From contig NC_054536.1 of NCBI RefSeq assembly GCF_017654505.1, positions 12,765,794-12,829,793 of the forward strand: a stretch of 64,000 nt of DNA, written 5' to 3'. This document shows positions 1-14,784 of this stretch, one piece after another. The notes below the pieces were generated by a model. It did no database searches. It was given only the letters and a program-made list of their open reading frames with translations, and was not told the DNA's origin. The position numbers and the translations under genes are program-made. Position 1 is the stretch's first letter. Each line of letters starts with the position of its first letter. This stretch comes from Polyodon spathula (lineage: Eukaryota > Chordata > Actinopteri > Acipenseriformes > Polyodontidae).

Positions 1-276
1 CGGTGTTTGGTAGACAACCTCTGACATTATCTTATTTAGTTGCAGGCAAGCCACAAACCCATCTGTTAGTTCCACTTTGTCGACATTTAGAGTGGTTCTA
101 ACTGCATAATGTATTAAATGGGTGAAGAAAGACATATATAACATAAATAATACATTTACATATATAACATAAATAGCTTGTTATGATTTTCCTCACAAAC
201 TGGTATAGTAGGAACTTCAGCCTGACTTTTTATTTTATTTTTATTTTATTTTTTTTAAACTTAAAGACATACTTAC

Positions 277-3200
277 CCACAAACATAGATGCAACCATTT
301 TCTTTAAGCAATATTCTGGTGAGATCTTGAGCACAAAGTCTTAGATTGTCTTGAACATATTTTGGCTTTGCTTCTTCTGTACTTCCCAGTGAATCCCTGG
401 AGAAGCAGACTTTCAAGTGGGTTAAGGTGCCATTTTCCAGAAAATGTCTCAGTTCATTTCTGCAACACAAGAGAAAATGATTCAGCAAAGAACCACAAGA
501 GCACAGTCTACCTATATTGGCCACAAGCCTGCTCTGTATCATTGTTGTTTCAAGACATCATTAATATATTTCTGGACATGCAAAAATATACCAGCAATTT
601 TGCATCCTTTATCGGTAAAGTCATCACTAAAATAACATTTACGACATCTGAACTGTGCTATGCTTGGAAATCAGGCTGCTGAATAGCCACTCAATACTAT
701 ACATAACCTATTAGTGTCAGTGGCACTTGAGAGTTGAGATATTTCAAATAAGGACTTGAAAAGGATAAATATTTTTTGAAAAACATTTTCTTGTGACACT
801 TGATCTTTAATGGGATGCCATCTGTAATCTAAATCTATGAAAAAGCTTTAACAAATTAGTAGGAGAACTGAGCAGCTGTCTAAAGTATTATCTATGTCTG
901 TGCTTTATGGATTTGCAACTTTTTCAATAACACGCTGGCTTTGATTAAGGCTTACAGCATCCCATAGGAAGACACAAAGAACTTTTTTTGTAGCGATGAC
1001 CTCCAATGCAATATTTTATTTAAATACCATTACCCTTCAGTGTTGCGTACATTCCCCCTACAACTTTTCTTGGAATCAATAAACATCAAAAAAAACTTTT
1101 CATAATAAACATGCGTGTACAAAGATTGCCTTTAACATGTCTTAGTTTGGCAGGTATTAATTAAAATATAGAAACTTGTTAAAAATGTGTTAATAACACA
1201 ACAAGGAAATCTGCCATCCCCTCATTTGTCCTCATCTACACATCTGAGTACCAAGCAATGGCAATGAAGTTTTGCATCTGACAGAATTATCAAGCGGTGT
1301 CGTACTCTGAGAAAGTTGAAATCAGAGGTTAAATCTTTCCCTGGACTACAATCCCACAAATTCACTGCAGAGATGTTGCGCACATTGGGATGCATTTTTG
1401 GTGAAACGAGCAAAGTAAACCAGAAGTATTATTTTGGCAGATAAATCTGCTTAAATGCTCATTACTTATTCATTTAGAACAGCAGAAAATTCTGCATGAA
1501 ATGCGATCAGCCAGCAGATAAAACAGAGGATCACGTTAAAAAATAGGTGGATATTTCAGCGGATTCTGTCGTTTCTACCAAAAATGAAACCCCTTTCGAA
1601 AATCAGGCCCATTATGTAGTGTTGACCTCTAAAGGAATATTTTATTTAAATACCAATACACTTCAGTGTTGCATTCTCCTCACTTTCCCCTTTTCAAAAA
1701 TCAAACAACATCAAAACTATTTTCTAAATAAACTACTGTAAAATGTCAACGTCTTGCAACTTCAACACATCAGCCTGCAGAATTATTAGTGTTTTCTATG
1801 TGACTATATGTGAGAATTTTTTTTCTATGCAAGTGAAAACAGCCTAAAATAAAGGATATAAAAGTCTAGTGATAAAAATCATACAACACTGCCCTCCAAC
1901 ATGCCTGTGCTACCTTCATAATGTTTGTCAACACTATCCACCTTTTTTCGATTTATTTGAATAGTTTTATAGCAAGTCTCCATTCACTGCTCTATCATTT
2001 TGCTATAGGCCAGTTTAATTCAATCTGAGGAAATATGCAGCCACTTACTAAACTTTGTTATTAAATTACATTTCTGTTGTCGTATGATATGAATGTATGC
2101 AGTGTCGTTAAGACAAACACAGTAGATTTGTCACAAAGAATGAGTTACACACAATCAGTAAAAAAAAAAAGAACTGTTCACGTGGGAAATGCACTTACCT
2201 AAAAAGAAAATCTTTGTCTTTATGCCGGCAGCCAAAGAAGAGCCACGTCTCCCCGAAATGAAAATCAGGGTTTTCTTGTCTCTGCTTTTCCCTGTAGAAC
2301 AAAACAGTCATGTTATACACTGTAATTAAACGAGGAATCAGAGAAAATGTAAAAGGTAGGGGATTTTGTGTGGACAAACCAGTTGTCTACAGGGTGTGCT
2401 TCCCTGGGAACTCACTAGAAATAAGACATCAGTCTCTTCTGAAGTATGACAGAGAGCAAAATAACAAAGGCATTGTATGACTTCTACATGTAAGAGTCCA
2501 AATTTCTTAGTAAATATGCAAATATGTTTAAAAATATTCAACAAATCTATGGTATCATCATTCAAATGACTTTTCCCATACTGTGAATGTTTATTTTTTC
2601 AGCGCTGGAATCCACTCTGTATCTTTCACCAAACATCTTCATCTATAGAAACCAGATTGATCGAATATTCATGTCTTTAGATTTCTTTCAATAGTCCCGT
2701 CACAGTATAGATATTCTCCGCATAAAAATACAATAAAAAGAACATTACAAGGTGAGAAAAAGTAGGTCTAATATTTCAATCCACAGCAGTAAATTACTAA
2801 TTAATTACAAAAATCTCTGAAATAGGAATTTTGAGTCTCTTAAAATCAGGGCTATCAAATTCCATTCTCTGGAGGGCAGATAAGCCAAGTCCAAACCTTG
2901 GGGAGCCACAGGGCGCTCATGATGTCGTACCAGTGGGGGGAGGGGGGTTGTTTAAACAGTTATGAAAATCGGACTATCCAATCACACTTTACATAACAGA
3001 ACATTGCACCTAATACATGTCAGAAATAACTACTTACAATGATACAATGTCTGATCACCATTTAATGATAAAAATAGAAAGCAAATATATTGTTCCTGAT
3101 ATTTTTCTAAAAACATTCACACGACATCTTGCAAACAAATATTTATTCAAAAGCCCACTAATCCTATTAAAACAGCATGCTTTTAATCTTAATTTTATAT

Positions 3201-6200
3201 AAACTATACAATTCTGTATAGTTTATATAAAACAATAGACAATCTGCAAATTACTGTGAATCAAGCATTCAAGCTAACTAATGAAAGCACGTCAATTATG
3301 AATCACTTTATTCAGTCTCTTAAGCATCTGATTTAAAACCATAGCACTGTCTCTAAATATGTATCAACATGGTCTAACTCCAATGTGTTTAAATGTAAAT
3401 GAAAAATTTCTAACTTAAATACATGGCATAACAAAACAGAGGGAAAATAAACTTAAGTGCATATTTAATGTGCCATCTTTGACAGTGCTGTAGGTGCATT
3501 TCTTACTGGTGCCAAACAGCTTGGTTTTTTCAGCTAAATTAGTGTGCTTGAACAGTTATTTTGTCTCACTTTCTCTGGCTGTTTGTTGCTTTGTCTGTAT
3601 GTCTGACCCTGAATCATTCTTTAAAAGAAAGTGCAATCATAGTTCTCTATGTAACTAAACTAACTGTTTATCGCATTAAGTCAGGGGAGGAAGACACCTT
3701 AAGGAAGGGTTTCCTGGTCTTGAGGACTCCATGTGTCTTCTGGTTTTCATTCTAACTGAGTTTGCAGTTACTTAACTAAACCCTTAATCGAACTAATAAT
3801 TAGCTTAATTAGACCTTTTTAATTGTTCTCAGCTCCTACAAAGTTGCAGAGTGCGAGTTACTGATAAAATGTTATAGCTAACCTGAAATATGCCACTGTT
3901 TAAGACCTGGAAACAAGTAAAAAGGTCTAATTAAGCAAATTATTGGTTCAATTAAGGGTTTAGTTAAGTAATTGAGAGCTTGGTTGGAATGAAAATCAAA
4001 AGACACAGGGGTCCCCAGGACCAGGGTTGGGAAGCCCTGCCTTAAGGATTGATAGAAATTACAGGAGAGGAGTAATTATTTTGAGAAGTTAAATAATAAT
4101 AAATTGTAAAATAACATTCACCATTGGGTTATGGAATATACTGATACGAATAGGAATGAATGTGCACAGAGTGTCTACATAAACTAAAGTTTATTGATTT
4201 GAGGGTAGCTTGCATACAGTCAGTTGTAAACAAGGAAGGAGAAGGATTATTAACAGATAAAGTGCAGTGATCACTTGTTCCTGTACTATGGTGTGTTGCC
4301 AAAAAAAAAAAAAAATGAACACTTGTTAGCAGTTTTTCAAAACATAATCTGTGAAACAGTGATCCAGAGTTTGTAATCCTATATTTTGTGATCGAGATTA
4401 AAAAAAAAAAAAAACATTTCTTAATTGTAATTATTTGTAATCTGGATAGGTAATCCAGCATTGATTCAGACTACAAATTTTAAAAATAAGTAGATAGCAA
4501 AAACTCACCCACTTCTTCCTGAAAACCCGCCCAGTCAGGAGCGTAAATTATATCACAATCACCTCTGATGTTGTTTCCCATTGTAAAGAAATACTAAACT
4601 ACACTATTTGCAATTGTACTTTTTTATTGTGCTTTATGTGCGTAATTATTAAACAGTCACCTGAAATACTAATCACTCATCATCCCCTTTATTTAAGCAA
4701 GTAAAACCCTTGAGAACAAATTCTCATTTGCAATAGTGCCTGGCCAAGGCTTACAAATGTATTGTAGCGATCCGTGCGTTTGTGTTTTGGTACTGTAATT
4801 CCTGCTGCAATCGTGTTCCCTTCCCACTCTGTATTTTCCGCCGCTGGTTTTGTGTGCCTTTGTCTGTGTCAGTTGTGCTGCTCGTGGTCTGTGTCTCCCC
4901 TGTGATTGGTCCTCTCTGTTAACCACTCGTGTGGAATTTCCATGCCAAATCTACCTTTATTGGATAACCAGTTCTTAATGCTTTTATAAAAAACGTAAGT
5001 GTAATGCAAGTTCATAAGTGTGATATACCCAACTCTCATCCTGATCATTTCAAAAGCTTATCAAGTGGGTACTTGTTAAGTTTGAGCAACTATAACCCAA
5101 ACTGCATGACATGACATCTCTTATATAATGACAGACAGCCTACACCCAACTTACTTACAGAACAATTCTGTGACTTCAGACTCTGCTTGTTGTTAATATT
5201 GTATACCTGTTCCTATATCAACTTGTATTTTATTTCCCAGATGGATAGGCAAGCTTATTTTATTACTATATCATCTAAAAAAGCTCTGCAAATGTTTGTG
5301 ATATTCTTTGAGCGCTGGATGCAGAAGCAGAACCTCCTTTGTTATGTCCATGTTATCGCTGCAGTGGACGGGGCTATCAGATACGCCCTTTTCTCGGCGT
5401 CATTCGGTTCCTATCGGTCTCACCTCGGCCCTTGAAAGGTTTTCTCTGCTTTTTCCGGAGAAAAAATGACTAGAGACCGGTGCTTTATGTCTTTTTGATG
5501 ACATGGACAGGATCTGACATTGGACTGGAAAGGGAAAATTGTACTGTCGGACCTGGTTCGACATAGGACCTCAAAGGGTTAAAGTTCCTTAAGTCAAGAA
5601 TTTCAAATATATTTTATATAAGAAATTCAAATGGTATGATCCTTATTTAATATTTAAACGATGGCAGTATTTAGATCAGCCACTGTTTTATATCAATTAA
5701 ACAGACCACACTGTATTGATACATTTCAATCGGTAGGCCTGAAATATCAGATGGAACAGGTTTTTTCTTTGCAGGTTGAGCACATTAATCTTGTGCGTGA
5801 CTCCTAATTTAGGCACAATCTAGTTTGATTGTACTTTGTTTAAAATTACGAAAAACTAATTAAAATTGTCAAGTGGAGCTGCTGAAAGCAAAATCATTAT
5901 CCTCTTGGAGCCCAAGTTCAAATATGGATAGCTGAAACTGAAATGAGCAGAGTGGTTTCTACTCTGTCCCAAGGGCAAGGATATCAATATTAACACCTGA
6001 ATTCAATTCTATGACATTAGTGGTGTGGAGTGGTGTTTTAATTAATACAAACTACAGGGCAGAAGTATCCATTATATCCAAAGAGGGCCCTGACAGAAAG
6101 TGTTTAGTAATATATTCAGAAACAGCTTAGACTGAAGCCATATAAGAAAAGAATTGTTACAAACGAGAGGCCATTAGACCCATCAGTGTTTGTCTGTTCC

Positions 6201-9200
6201 TAGTAGCTGACTGACCTCAAAACTGCAAGTGGAGTCTTAAAGGATGCCAATGATTCAGAATCAACAGGTAAATCATTCCATACCCTTATGACTCTCTCAT
6301 TAAAGAAGTACCTTCTGCCAGCTTTCCTACTTCTATCTTCTCTTCCTTTCTCTGTCCTGTAGTTCTGGTTATTGTACTCCACTAAGTATTGGTTAGGGGT
6401 AACTGTGTCAACTACTTTTGGGATTTGATAAACTGTCATGTTTTTAACTTTGTCAATGCATGGCAATGAGACATCATTGTTGATTGAGTCAATGGACATG
6501 CCTATTCATTTTGCTCAAGAACTCTATAATTGTGTTCATTGGTTATGTCTGGAGAGGTAGACTGCTGCTCTGTATGTCGTGACATATTGTAAATGTATTG
6601 GCTTTCAATACCATGTAGTTTACTTTTCCTAAAATATGTTATATTGTGGACTATTTCCACTGGCCATTCCAAAGTTGTCTTTTATTGAGCCACTGTAATT
6701 AAAACACTGGTGCACAACTTAATCAACATTTAAAGCATTTCAAACTTATTTTGGTATCATCTGCTGTTCATCAGAACTCCTCTAACTTTGTGGAATGGGA
6801 AGGTGGCCGAGCAAGAAACCTGGAGCTATAATTAACCAAGACACATTAACAAGAATCACAGGTTTAATGTGCTGTCTGGAGCTCTACTAATCTACTGGTG
6901 TGGCATGCTGGGCCATGTGAAGATGAGTACATCTTGCCAGCAGGGGTTAACCAATAACATGTTGTTGCAGAGCACAGAATGTCAAGCAGACCCTGCAGCC
7001 AGCACACACCACTTACAAATAATAGCGACCATTTTCCATTATTACAGGAAGGAACCATGCTGTTAATTTGAAAGTGGTTCTTGTTCAATTCAGCATTCAG
7101 CCTGGCAAGCTGCATTTACAAAAGGGGGTTCACTAATCATTATCTAAAAAAGGAATATGAATCAGTCATGCTGTTAGATGTTAAAAGGTAAAATCTCACT
7201 GGTAAAGACTTTGAGAATATAGAAGACACAGCATCTTCTTTTACCTATTCTTTGTTTCACAGGGGACTAGGTAACACAGTAGGCTTACTAATACAATTGG
7301 ATTTTAACTGTGGAATACAGTTAAATATAAGGAAAGCAGCAGTGCAGTTTCAGTTCACACTTGAGTATTGAAGGTTGATCTGTGTATGTTTTAGTATTGA
7401 AGTTCTTTAGTGGAGCTGGGAGATGCCAGTGTGCTGTTCCTGCACTGAGCCTGCTCTGTACTGGCCTTTTTTAAAGTTAAAGTCATACACAGTCGTAAAC
7501 AGCATGAACTTGTGCCATTACCAATTTATCAGTCTCTTATCTACTGTTTTGCTACACTGTATTAATCATTCCCAACAATACAAACTGTAGCTATGTTCGT
7601 CGGGATGAAAAAACGAAAATACAAATAGAAAACACTCACTATGCAGATAGTGTTTTTTAGCTATGGTCGAACTCACTGAAATGTGCATCGTAACTCCAAG
7701 CAGGTCCTAAAGGACTGTGACAGCTCACATAACACTGAATGGCAAGAAATGCAAAAGTTTATACATTTTTTGTTGGATGAGTTTCGTCTGAAATGAATGG
7801 TAAAAAAATGTGCTTCCTATTAATTCTTTAGAAATGATAATTAGACAACAAATCAGCTATACAGCCCGCGAAGCACTGTGACTTACAATAATCTAACTGA
7901 TGACCCCCAAAGGTTACCAAGTAAGACTTATCAGGATAACCGTTAAATACAAGTATTAACACTTAAACAAACATGACAAGTCCACTTGGACTAATTAGCC
8001 ATCAGTAGCTTAACTCCATTAACAAATTAAACTTCCTTCATAATAGCTAATTGATTATGTTTTAACCAATACCTAGAAAACTTAATGACAACAAATAATA
8101 GTTTATTTATAGCAAATGCTGACACTTTAGTACAAAAAAGTATGTAAAAAGAAAGACTTTGCAAAGTTTGATCGGTTGGAGGTTACAGGTTGAAGAAAGC
8201 TAGAAATCGAGTCAATAATACATTTCTGCTTCACCTGTATTTACAATCCTTTGACTCATATTTACGATGTACTGACAGCTTCTTGGGCATATCATACACC
8301 GTGCTTTGGATCAATACCTCTCTTCTCCTTGTTTGATCTGTAATTGTCCCTTTAGTTCTTGCTGACATAAAAGGCGGCTTGCAGAATCCACCAATTTCTA
8401 TTTCGAATGTGCTGGACATATATAAAAGAAAACCTTCCCTGACAAAGACTGGTAGTGTTAATCAATGAAGTCAGGCAACAGTAGAGCTGTCACAGGATTC
8501 AATTACAAGCAAGCAGGTGAGTGACTGCAAATCTGTGTCTACATAATTCACTGCACAAAGGGTACAGTAGCTCTCAGTGCATTGGTAAAACAAGTAGAAA
8601 GCAGCCTGGTTTGCACAGCACAAATATGACATTGATAATTCCACTCAAACCCCAGAGAACACTAATCTTGCTAAAAATCACAATTAAAATTATAAACACA
8701 AAAGTTTCCCATTTTATTACTAAATTCCTTTTTAGTTTTGCAGTGAAACCTCACCATTAAGTCAGTAAAGGGACCAACAACATGTGCCGCAAAAAGGAGG
8801 ATGGCTATACTATACTGACGGCACATAGTCAAAACATTTGTCAAATAATTCTAGTAAGATTTTATTTTCAGTAGTAATGAGCTCATACGGTATATGAAAA
8901 CAAAGTATGTTAAAATTGAAATGAAACAGTTGAATTTGGAGAATTCACCTGGTCTATTCTTTCGTTGGATTTAAATGAACTGAAGACAGATCCCGTGTGA
9001 GATCTGGTAAAAAATTATATTGAATATGAACAAAGTTGGTCAACTCTACAAATTTTGTTGTATAACATTATTTTATGAATTTAAACATATGCTAAAAACA
9101 TGATTTAAATAATGTAAATTTTAATTGTAGTACTATGTTGCTGTCTTTTACCATATTGAAAGAATAAAAAAAATAAAAAGACAACACAAAACTATACCTG

Positions 9201-12200
9201 TGCTGGAGGAAGCCAATGAAGGGTGCGACCCCTGTGCCTGGTCCGACCATGATAAACGGCACTGACAGATCAAAAGGCAGGTGGAAAGTTGAATTTGGAC
9301 GACTACAAATAGACACCTGGAAACAAAATCATCATTTAAAATGGTTGTAGCCAAGTACTTCCCTAAATCTTACCTGTCATGCACTTTCAGTCACTTTAAA
9401 TGACACAAATGGGGAGTTTTGAAGGAAAGAATTTTGCAAACATGTTTTTAATTGTAAAACAGGACATCTGGTACTAGAATAGGTAAAAGAAAGTTCACAG
9501 TTTGCTAACCTTGACTTTCAAGAAATGTGTTAATTGCACAAACGTGGAGTTCAGAAGGAAATATGTGACATCACAATTTTGCAAACATTTTTTCATTTTA
9601 AAACATGACATCTGGTACTAGAATAGGCAAAAGAAAGGTCTCAGGCAAGTTTCAGGAAATGTGTTACACCTGCACTTCCATTTTTAGCTCACTTATCTCA
9701 GCAAGACTATCTGAAAGCAATGTCTGCAAGCAGAGATTTCCTAACATAGTGCAGTACCAGAAATCGTGGTTTAAAATGAAAATTCCTTGTTAAAAATTGA
9801 AACTGCTTCAAGTCCGCAAACTGCAGCTTTGCTCATTGAATTACATCTAACAAATAAGAACGTCAATTTAACTTAGCACTTTTTTAACTGTGCTGCAATG
9901 GACATATTTTCGTGTTCAATAATCAGGATATTACTTTACCTGGAGACTCATAAAACTATTACTGTATGTGTTGAATATGAAGCCATATCTCAAGGAGTTT
10001 GAACTTCAGCATAAATGAACCAAACAGTCACATGACCACATTATGGCAGCCATGTGTCACAAGTGAAAGGGTACTGTTAGCGTTTTCATTAGTGTTAATA
10101 CAGTGTTAAACAGATGTTTGGAGAATATCAGACACAATTGACTGTTCTTAATATTGTGATCAGTAGGCTTTATCAAGTTTTTTTTTTTTTAATTGTTTGC
10201 AGATATGACCTCATATCAAAAGGTAAGGATAATGGCCAACATTTTAGAAGGTAATATAAATTGAGTTTTTATGACCAGAATGCATTTTACAGCAAATGTA
10301 TTTTTAATGACTAATTTGCCATTCTACAGAAATATTGTTGTATACAGTAGCATTATTCACTTATCTCTGCTAAACGCCAGACCTTACACTGAAAATCAAT
10401 AGGCTTCACATTTTACTAATGTAGGGGAGTTTTGTTTACAAATCCAATACACCATTGGACTGGGTTGACTTATTTTTACATTTTATTTTACATCTGTTGA
10501 CTTTCATTTTGAATTCAGCAGACAGGCTGCTCCTTCTAATTTGTTATCAATAGTAATTGCATTTACAGTATGGTGCAATAATGCTAACACATCTGTAATG
10601 TATGCTCTTCTGTTCTTTTAAATACTCGTCACTCTGAATGGTTGGAAAAAGGTTTTCAAGAGCTTAGTGTGCAGAAGCCTATATACATTTCTGAATGAGT
10701 TACTTATGATTTACTTCCTTAATGATTCATCAGAACTAAATCATTAATCATACCTTATTAAAATGCTATACTGCTCAAAATGAACTTAAGAACATAAGAA
10801 CATAAGAACATGAGAAAGTTTACAAATGAGAGGAGGCCATTCAGCCCATCTTGCTCGTTTAGTTGTTAGTAGCTTATTGATCCCAGAATCTCATCAAGCA
10901 GCTTCTTGAAGGATCCCAGGGTGTCAGCTTCAACAACATTACGTGTTGTACCTTCTTCCAGATAAATATCAATCTAGGCTTGCACAGACCTCCAAAGAAA
11001 GATCAACTCGTTCAATGTTGCAAAAAGATGGGGAAAAATCCATCAAGGGAGAACAAACAAAAAATATTTAACATCTTTGTATAAAAGCTACAATGTCTCA
11101 CAATCATAAACAACTGTAAAGACTACTGTATTTCTGTAATGCCTATTAACTTAATTTGTTTGTCTATGCAATCTACTATATTATAGTGCAATCCCTTTTT
11201 CCTTTCTAGTTTATTAGCATTTTTTGATCCCCTGAAAAACTAGCATGTCACCAGCATTCATCCCTCCCACAGATGTAAGTTCAAAATGTAGAGCTATCAG
11301 CAGAATGAAAAATTGATTAGTGATTCTATGCACATATGCAAAATTGTAATTGTCCCCAGAAGCCAGTGTTTTCAATAACTTAATCCAAGTAATGTTAATA
11401 CCAAGTTCCATGACAATTGTATAAACAGCTCTCCACATATGTGAAAATGTGAGTGTCACACACAGATGGACAGAAGTATGAACAGACAGACACCCCTCCA
11501 TATTTGATAATCTCAATAACTTTAGCTAAATAATGGAAATATCATGTTTCATGAAACCTGAATAAGCGGTCCTCCACATTTATGCAAACTGTACTTTACA
11601 GACAGGCAGATGCTCCTCCATATCACAGACTCTCATATTCTCAATAACTTATGCAAAATAATTTGAATACTAAGTTTCATCACAATTGTATAAGCGGTTC
11701 TCGAGATATACGTGTGACATGAGACTTGCATAGTTCTGACCGCCTCCACTATATCCCCTTCTCAGGGGATTCCATCTCCAGCATGGGATAGTAAACGCAG
11801 AAAAGGAATACGTTTAATTGTACTGTTAAATTAAACTGTGCTTTGGGCAAGAAAGGCTCACCTTTGGAAACAGGGAATGGTCTTGTCCCACCTCAGAAAG
11901 CTTTCCTGGTGTCTCAGAGATCTGGAGAATTGGCGATACCAGCTGTGACAGCCAGCCTGTGCATACACCCCTTCTCGGAATAGGTCGCTCAGAACATGAG
12001 GGAAACTCCACAATATTAAACACAAAATGCAGTTTTCCAGGATGAAAGCTACTTGAACTGCAAAGAAAATAACAATATTAAAATATTGTTTCATTTATTC
12101 TCTCCATTATTTTCCTCTATGGCTTTATTTGGCTTCTTTTTTATTAATCAATCAATTCCTCTACCAAATTTCAAATACCAATTCAAATTTGTCTGGTCTC

Positions 12201-13876
12201 TTTGCACAAACCCTTCCATCTGTATCCTTTCTTTTATTATGAGTCCTCCTGAGACCCCTGTAGACCACACTTCAGCTATTTATTATTCAACATCTGAATA
12301 ATGTTAAAACCAGATTTAAGACTTCTGAATTAACACTCAGAGCCACATATTTTATAACGGTGATTTCTCTGTGCTCCAAGCAGCTTAATAAGAACATCTG
12401 CTCTAATTTGTTTAAAGGTTGACATGTTGTGGCATCAGACACAAAATACTGCTGGGGGAGATTAGAATGCATGTGAAATCTTTAAAACTACTAAATAAAA
12501 GGATATAATGTTTAGGTGTTTCTTGCAAAATATGTAAGCTCCCAATTTGCCCCATTAAGACAGATTAGTTACTGTATAAAATCTTGGCATTCCTGAACAG
12601 GTACAATAATAGAATGGTCTTCAAATATATAGCGAACGACTGGGGTAGCTATTGCCCATTTAACACCAGCCACTTAAAATTAAGCAAATATTTTAATAAG
12701 CAAGAAGTGCAACAGAATGCCAAATGTTATTAAATAACATTCACTTTTTACTTTACCCCAAAAAGGGATTTCCTGAAGTGCTGACTATCAAGGCTGATTC
12801 AAATACAATATAAAACAACAGATGCACAGTATAATAAAGATTACCATTACCTGGCTGCTGAATAGGATCTGGGTTGCAATTTCGGCAAATGTTCTAAAAA
12901 AAAAAAAAAATTATAAGTGAAAAATACATTTACTGTTTTTGAAGACTTTAAAGATATTTAACAGTGCAGTAATATGACAGAATATAACTTGCAGTCACTA
13001 TAAAACTGAAATAAAGCATACAGCCATGACCAAATGTTTTGCATCACCCTATAGAAATAAATCATTTTGCTTCATAAAGATGAATGAAACCTGATGAATA
13101 ATGTTATGTTAACTAACATACAGTAAAATGTGACATTTTGAAGTCTAACATGGAATTCTATTATGACTTCCAGTAGACTTTTGCAATGTCATTTTGGATT
13201 ATCTTTGACTAAATGGTGTTAAATAAAAGATCAAAATTATGTTCACATAGGTTTTTTTTTCTCAATCCTAAAACTCTAGGTGAGTACACCTAGCAACACA
13301 TTCTTATGGATGCCTGCCATTACCACACTAAGCAGGCTACTTTATAGAACAGCTGTATTCATTTTTCATCATTGTGTTGAAGAAATGGTTCCACCTGCTA
13401 AAATAATCCATATTACATTGCTTCTGTAGTATAAACTGAACTGCCTGAAAATGCTGAGCATCTTAACCTTGGTAAAGTCTAAATGTCTGAAAACCTCACA
13501 CAGCTGTATTAAATTAAGTATTTCCTTTTTTGGTTAATGAATTCATAGAAGCGCCTTATGCTGTGAATAACCCCAAATTAAAGCCATTTGTTCTTCGCCA
13601 CCAACCTATCAAATGTCAGCATTAAATTAACCACTTTATATGTGTTAATCAACTTGTTACCATGACAATTTGCTTCTCAACAGTACCCTTTATACTGACT
13701 GCTTTATTATCTTTTTGCATAGTACAGAAACACATACAAAGAGAGAGCATAGAAGTCTGTCAAATTGGCTTGGCTTAGTAGTGCACCACAGTAATAATAT
13801 CAAAACGATATCAAGTTACATTTAAAATGGCATTACCTAAATAACTGGAGAAAATAAAATAAAAAAAACTTCTTGC

Positions 13877-13912
<36 letters not shown>

Positions 13913-14753
13913 CTACAGTGCTTTAAAATGCTACCAAAATATAACACTGTAGCATGCTGTTCTGAAATAATTACTTATTTCATTACCTTTACTGATCAAA
14001 TGAATAGAGGTTTAAATAATGACCTTCTGTTCGTTGTTTAGGGTTGGAACAAATATCAGGGTAATGCCTTTTTTTAATGGAATATTTATAAGTGTGTTAA
14101 ATAGTACTTATACATTATGCGGAATTTTCCAGAAAACATTCCTAAAATAAACAGTTTTAGCGTGCATTACAGTTGATTGCTTTGTGTCTACTGCCCTCTC
14201 CTGGAATGTGTTTGTACAGCAATAAACCCTCCCAGCAAACCCTCATGGTGTTAGAAACGGTGTGCTTCAATTCTACATTACTAAAGCAATGCTCCTCTAT
14301 AGTAAATATACCTAATATTTGAAAATGAACAGTTAATTACAAAGCTATGTGTTTACTTAAAAAATGTACATGTTTATTAGACTAAAAATGAACTCAGAGG
14401 ATGAAGACTAACTACAAAAACAACCAAGCTAGCTTCCATAAGCACTCAGCCGAGACAGAGATGGTGGAAACTTTACATTGCATTGAGCAGGAAGCGGTAC
14501 TGCACTGCGTGCGTGCGTAAAACACAATCTGTGTGCACACTGTGTACACTGGGAAGTTAAGAATTGATTTTAAACAATAAACTTAGGCTTTTAACTTTAC
14601 GTCATGGTTCCATTTTGATAATACATTGGTAAAGCATGACTGGTTTTCTAACATAACACAAATATTGTTTGTAAAATTGAAAAAAACACAAGCTCACTGT
14701 AAAATAACTAGAAAAGTGGAACGTTGGACTATTAAACATTTTGACACAAGATA

Positions 14754-14784
<31 letters not shown>

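Larger units (their letters stand above)
2292..9197. other. Large mtrr intron (6.9 kb)
   Basis: This intron lies between exons 12 and 11 and contains the palindrome, the hAT MITE, the truncated piggyBac-like MITE and a dispersed repeat at 6150-6490. Short poly-A tracts occur near 4302 and 4400. No internal conserved exon was seen. Confidence 0.6.

Noticed and set aside
10790..10820. CRISPR-like short repeats (AAGAACAT)
   Set aside because: Three adjacent octamers without spacers, in a vertebrate repeat tail.
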